From JAAYCI01 sp964370195 (lineage in GTDB: Bacteria > Bacillota > Clostridia > Oscillospirales > Ruminococcaceae), in the NCBI GenBank assembly GCA_964370195.1, contig CAYJIH010000003.1, positions 1 through 64,000 of the forward strand: a DNA stretch of 64,000 nucleotides, given 5' to 3'. A program made the translations under genes and the position numbers. The notes beneath the pieces were generated by a model. It was not told the origin of the DNA. It did not search any database and saw nothing but the letters and a program-made list of their open reading frames with translations. Positions 60,548 through 64,000 of the stretch are shown here, piece after piece (positions within the stretch are counted from its first letter, which is position 1; every line of letters begins with the position of its first letter).

Positions 60548-62587
60548 TTATTCTGGCGGCATCAGTGTTATGGTTTTGCTTTGTTCCGCCTCCGGCAGCA
60601 TCGGCAGTGTATTTTGTGTGTTTTGCCGCACTGTAAACGTGGAAACCAGCTGTTTTAAATTGCCTGCCTGATGTGCCAGTTCTTGGCTTGTGGCAGCACT
60701 TTCTTCGCTGTTTGCGCTGCTGGCTTGCACCACGCCGGAAATAGATTCAATGCCATGGTCCACTGTCTCAAGCGCTTCATTTTGCACCACAATTTCCTGC
60801 GAAATTTTCGAAATATGATCATTGGTTTTTTGAGCGCGCTCAATAACCATTTCTAACGTATCGGATGTGCGCTGCGCCGCACCAGACACATGTTCTGCCG
60901 AACTTACAGAGCTTTCTATCAAACCGGCCGTCACTTTTGCAGCCTCGGCCGACTTTGTGGCCAAATTACGCACTTCATCGGCCACCACGGCAAACCCTTT
61001 GCCTGCTGCCCCTGCACGTGCTGCCTCCACCGCTGCATTCAGTGCCAAAATATTCGTTTGGAAGGCAATGTCATCAATGGTTTTGATGATTTTAGAAATC
61101 TCACCGGAACTTTGCTGAATATTTTGTACTGCTACTAAGAGGTCCTTCATATGCTCTTGGCTTTCTGCCAATTTTTCGCTTGCAGAGGACGAAAGTGCTG
61201 TGGCCTCTTGTGCCCCTGCTTTTATCTCGCCAGAACCATCTTTAATGCCATGCACAGAATTTAAAATTTCCTCTACTGCTTGCGCTTGTTCTACAGACGA
61301 CACCGACATTTGATCAGCACCAACCGCCACCTGTGAAGCACTTTGCGTTACTTGGTCAGCCGTACTCGTAATATCATAAATGATATTGTTCAGCTTACCT
61401 TCAATTTCAGAAATGGCCGTTTGTATTTCTACAAAGTCCCCTTTGTATACAACTTGGCTTTCGGGCAAAGTCAAATCACCCGCTGCAATATGCGAAAGCC
61501 TTTTGTTGATATCTGAAATCATAACATTCATATCGTCCAGTAGTTGGCCCATCGCTTTTGCAAACGTGCCAATTTCATCATTTCTTTGGATTTTTGGCAT
61601 AGGCGACTTTAAGTCGCCCTCTCCCATGGCACCCAAACGGTTTACACAACTTATGATAGGACGACCAATGTTATTGCCCATTGCAATGGCAACAAGCAAC
61701 CCAATGATAACCATCAAAACACAAATGGCTGCAATAAAGTAGGAAGCCAATGTGGCCGACGCCAACATTTCCGACTCATTTACCTCCACCGCAATGCTCC
61801 ACCCATCTGTTCTGGGGATGGGCGCATAACTTTGCCAAGTATTTTCTCCGTCATATACGTACTCACCAAACCCTGTTTCGCCCGCAACCATTCTTCTTTC
61901 TGCGTCTGCCAAGGCCTGCAACGCCTCATCTTGAGGGTTTGCTTCAGCGTCGGCAATGGAGTTTCCCTGGGCCAGCACAAAGCTTTTATCTTCATATGCA
62001 ATGGTTGTGCCGTTTTTATCCAGAATATAACAAGTGCCTGTTTCTCCAAATGCGGTTGCCTCAATAATTTGATCTAGTAAATAGGTGTCGCACTGGAAAT
62101 ACAGCACACCCACCACTGTATCACCGTCCATTACAGGTGCCGAAACCACAAGATACATATCGCTTTGATCCTGTGTGATATACGGTGTGGACATATACGC
62201 GCTCCCGCTCATGCCCTGTGTAAAAAATGCATCGTTTGCAAAGTTTTCCGATGTATAAAGGTCTATCCCATCCGAACCCACAAGGCTGCCCGTACGCATG
62301 TAAAACAGCTCTACTTTTTCATCAATAAACGCTTTTACCTCTCCACTTGTCGCCTCATCATCTGTAAATATCTGGTTTCTGGCAATTTCAGAAACAATAG
62401 AAACATATTCAGAAACGGCCCCCGAAGCACTACTTGCTGCTGCCGTTGCCGTTTCAACCATTGTCATTTCAGCAGTATCTTTTGCCACCACCCTAGAAAC
62501 ATTAATCGTGATAATTCCCAGTATCAATGACGTGAGAACCACCATAGCAAGCACAATGCATATAATACGAGAACGAATACTTTTCAT
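60548..62587 (-). CDS. Methyl-accepting chemotaxis protein with dCache sensor
   Basis: A 679-residue chemoreceptor: first membrane helix (residues 5-27), a large outside dCache-like sensor to about residue 280 (YMSTPYITQDQSDMYLVVSAPV), second helix (about 283-306), a HAMP domain (NNIGRPIISCVNRLGAMGEGDL), and a signalling coiled coil with the tip IDDIAFQTNILALNAAVEAARAG and KGFAVVADEVRNLATKSAEAA. The Cache signal is typical for small molecules such as amino acids or organic acids. ATG at 62587 follows CAGGGGG. No other chemotaxis or flagellar gene is in the window. Confidence 0.95.
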   Translation of the reverse strand: MKSIRSRIICIVLAMVVLTSLILGIITINVSRVVAKDTAEMTMVETATAAASSASGAVSEYVSIVSEIARNQIFTDDEATSGEVKAFIDEKVELFYMRTGSLVGSDGIDLYTSENFANDAFFTQGMSGSAYMSTPYITQDQSDMYLVVSAPVMDGDTVVGVLYFQCDTYLLDQIIEATAFGETGTCYILDKNGTTIAYEDKSFVLAQGNSIADAEANPQDEALQALADAERRMVAGETGFGEYVYDGENTWQSYAPIPRTDGWSIAVEVNESEMLASATLASYFIAAICVLMVIIGLLVAIAMGNNIGRPIISCVNRLGAMGEGDLKSPMPKIQRNDEIGTFAKAMGQLLDDMNVMISDINKRLSHIAAGDLTLPESQVVYKGDFVEIQTAISEIEGKLNNIIYDITSTADQVTQSASQVAVGADQMSVSSVEQAQAVEEILNSVHGIKDGSGEIKAGAQEATALSSSASEKLAESQEHMKDLLVAVQNIQQSSGEISKIIKTIDDIAFQTNILALNAAVEAARAGAAGKGFAVVADEVRNLATKSAEAAKVTAGLIESSVSSAEHVSGAAQRTSDTLEMVIERAQKTNDHISKISQEIVVQNEALETVDHGIESISGVVQASSANSEESAATSQELAHQAGNLKQLVSTFTVRQNTQNTLPMLPEAEQSKTITLMPPE

Positions 62588-62677
62588 CAAACTGCCCCCT
62601 GATTCCTTGTTTTGTAGCATATGTCAAAATTATTAAACACCTATGTTCTAAAACACCGAGAAACTTACAACATTCTG

Positions 62678-62707
62678 ATGATACAGCAAGCACCCCTCTC
62701 GTGTCAA
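62678..62707 (-). promoter_or_regulatory. Probable promoter of the chemoreceptor gene
   Basis: Minus strand TTGACA (62707-62702), 18-base spacer, TATCAT (62683-62678), 90 bases before the start. A motility-sigma promoter is not evident. Confidence 0.5.
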
Positions 62708-62797
62708 TCAAAAAATGATACTTTTGTTTCACTCTTTGCTTTTTTCTGTTTTCCGCACCTAAAAAACGCTTTTATCACACATCCTTTTTCTTCTTCA

Positions 62798-63238
62798 TTA
62801 TAGTTCCAACACCATTTGCTGATACTCTAATTGCTCAAAACCCAACCGTTTATAAAGGCGAATGGCCTGTGTGTTTGTTTGCACCACCTCTAGCCTATAC
62901 CGCTTCGCTGTGTCATCGTACTCATTTCGAATGAACTGAAAAATTGCCGTTCCAAACCCTTTCCCCTTAAATCCGTCCCGAATATAAAGATCTTCTATCT
63001 GCACAACCAGCCCACCCATTTCGCTGGAAAATGTAAAGCAAAGTGTGCAAACACCCGCATATTTTTCTTCGTCTTTGCATGCAATCACTTTAACATAAGG
63101 GCTATTATTTGCTGCGCTGTCTATTATGTTTTGAATTGTCTGCTCAGGAATATCGTGTGAAACAGCCCCTGTTGTATAAAACTCTTGCAGCATTTTCTTG
63201 CACTCTGTCCTATCTTCCTCTTGCATAAATCGAATCAT
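62798..63238 (-). CDS. GNAT-family N-acetyltransferase
   Basis: A 146-residue acetyltransferase. The acetyl-CoA site is in RDGFKGKGFGTAIFQF (variant of Q/RxxGxG/A) and the family end LYKRLGFEQLEYQQMVLEL is intact. Substrate unknown; similar small GNATs acetylate amino acids or drugs. Starts ATG at 63238. It lies between the chemoreceptor and glpK genes, leftward like both. Confidence 0.88.
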   Translation of the reverse strand: MIRFMQEEDRTECKKMLQEFYTTGAVSHDIPEQTIQNIIDSAANNSPYVKVIACKDEEKYAGVCTLCFTFSSEMGGLVVQIEDLYIRDGFKGKGFGTAIFQFIRNEYDDTAKRYRLEVVQTNTQAIRLYKRLGFEQLEYQQMVLEL

Positions 63239-63312
63239 ACTTTCCCTCTGCCTCCTTTTATTCTCATGGCCAAACAGTACCTTATCATCCTATCATATCT
63301 CTTGTTTTTTTG

Positions 63313-64000
63313 CTACGTATCCACCCAGCCCTCACTTCGTTTCACTGCTTTATGCCATCCATGCAACAGCGTTTGTCTTGTTTCTTCATCCATATTCGGC
63401 TCATACCGCTTTTCTTCCTGCCAGTGTGCGCTAATTTCCGCTTTGTTTTTCCAAACACCTGTAGCAAGCCCCGCAAGATAAGCCACACCCAGTGCCGTGG
63501 ATTCTCTTACCTTCGGAAGCAACACACGGCTATGTAAAACATCCGCCTGGAATTGCATAAGAAATGCATCGCGCGAAGCGCCGCCATCCACTTTCAGCTC
63601 GCTTAAAGAAAGCCCTGTGTCACGCATCATTGCCTGCACAAGCTCTAAACTTTGGTACGCAATCGATTCTTGCGCTGCACGAATGATGTGTTCTCGTTTT
63701 ACCCCACGCGTTAAACCCACAAGGCATCCACGCGCGTACATATCCCAGTGTGGTGCCCCAAGCCCTGCAAAAGCCGGAACAAGATACACCCCGGACGTGT
63801 CCGGCACTTTTTGCGCAAAATATTCCGCATCGCGGCTTTCACGAATAAGCCCCAGTTCATCGCGCAGCCATTGAATCACAGCACCTCCCATAAACACGCT
63901 GCCTTCTAATGCATATTGAAGCGTTCCCTCAAGGCCGATTGCCACCGTTGTGAGTAAACCGTTTTTGCTTTCCACCGCTGTTTCCCCTGTGTTCATAAGC
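63313..64000 (-). CDS. glpK: Glycerol kinase, C-terminal part (runs off the window)
   Basis: The visible 229 codons cover the second half of glycerol kinase, which phosphorylates glycerol to glycerol 3-phosphate. Family blocks: NTGETAVESKNGLLTTVA, ALEGSVFMGGAVIQWLRDELG, YLVPAFAGLGAPHWD, ARGCLVGLTRG, RAAQESIAYQS and LKVDGGASRDAFLMQFQAD. The start lies beyond position 64000. The stop is 75 bases before the GNAT gene, so they may be one transcript. No uptake facilitator is seen. Confidence 0.95.
   Translation of the reverse strand, partial: LMNTGETAVESKNGLLTTVAIGLEGTLQYALEGSVFMGGAVIQWLRDELGLIRESRDAEYFAQKVPDTSGVYLVPAFAGLGAPHWDMYARGCLVGLTRGVKREHIIRAAQESIAYQSLELVQAMMRDTGLSLSELKVDGGASRDAFLMQFQADVLHSRVLLPKVRESTALGVAYLAGLATGVWKNKAEISAHWQEEKRYEPNMDEETRQTLLHGWHKAVKRSEGWVDT

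Noticed and set aside
1..64000. CRISPR arrays, insertion sequences, prophage or toxin-antitoxin modules
   Set aside because: No repeated spacer structure, transposase, integrase, phage or toxin-antitoxin gene was seen on either strand.

Overview
The window looks like ordinary chromosome of a spore-forming, low-to-moderate G+C Firmicute of class Clostridia. The evidence is a complete Spo0A gene, a valS T-box leader, an HrcA-type CIRCE operator, a TPP riboswitch with an intrinsic terminator, frequent TTG starts behind strong Shine-Dalgarno sites, and clostridial small proteins (DUF951, TSCPD, PC4/YdbC-like). The mix resembles the Ruminococcaceae/Oscillospirales, but that placement is an inference. 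I see no insertion sequence, prophage, CRISPR array or integrase. The region is mostly housekeeping genes in short operons, and one tRNA gene.

Layout. 1-4.2 kb: a G+C-rich, possibly structured segment, then a leftward flavodoxin-glnS-gltX operon. 4.4-8.4 kb: ACT-domain protein, homoserine dehydrogenase, aspartokinase with an internal start, and a VanY-like M15 protein lacking key catalytic residues. 8.6-12.5 kb: the M16 pair YmfF/YmfH, lgt and a tiny membrane protein. 12.5-17.9 kb: TPP-riboswitch thiT, rpsO, pnp (with a long hairpin in its leader) and the two serine dehydratase subunits. 17.9-24.2 kb (leftward): valS with T-box, an EAL protein, a small P-loop protein and pgi. 24.4-33.5 kb (leftward): uppP, ftsK/spoIIIE, a YgiQ radical SAM protein, an MBL-fold protein, DUF3006, trhA and mtaB, partly with 4-base overlaps.

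33.8-38.4 kb: aconitase, isocitrate dehydrogenase, Rex, a PC4-like protein and an HD hydrolase. 38.8-44.6 kb: a GGDEF cyclase, a sodium symporter of the NSS family, and a leftward MBOAT/SGNH pair probably acylating a surface polymer. 44.8-49.8 kb: DUF951, prfA, Sua5-type threonylcarbamoyl-AMP synthase, coaE, a lipoprotein transglycosylase and an M18 aminopeptidase. 50-55.7 kb: a small membrane protein, spo0A, an FMN/Fe-S flavoprotein, htpG, a cytidylate-kinase-like protein and a TSCPD protein. 55.9-64 kb: a CNNM/CorC protein, a purine-type deaminase with a long leader, tRNA-Arg(TCT), a HAD phosphatase, a decayed class-III aminotransferase (HemL-like), a chemoreceptor, a GNAT acetyltransferase and the C-terminal part of glpK.

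I did not find an obviously new multi-gene system. The best leads are single loci: the M15 pseudo-peptidase next to the aspartate pathway, the internal lysC start, the rpsO-pnp intergenic hairpin, CIRCE in front of htpG, the 120-nt leader of the deaminase gene, and the G+C-rich segment at the left edge. All coordinates were read by eye; database assignments are family recognition, not searches.
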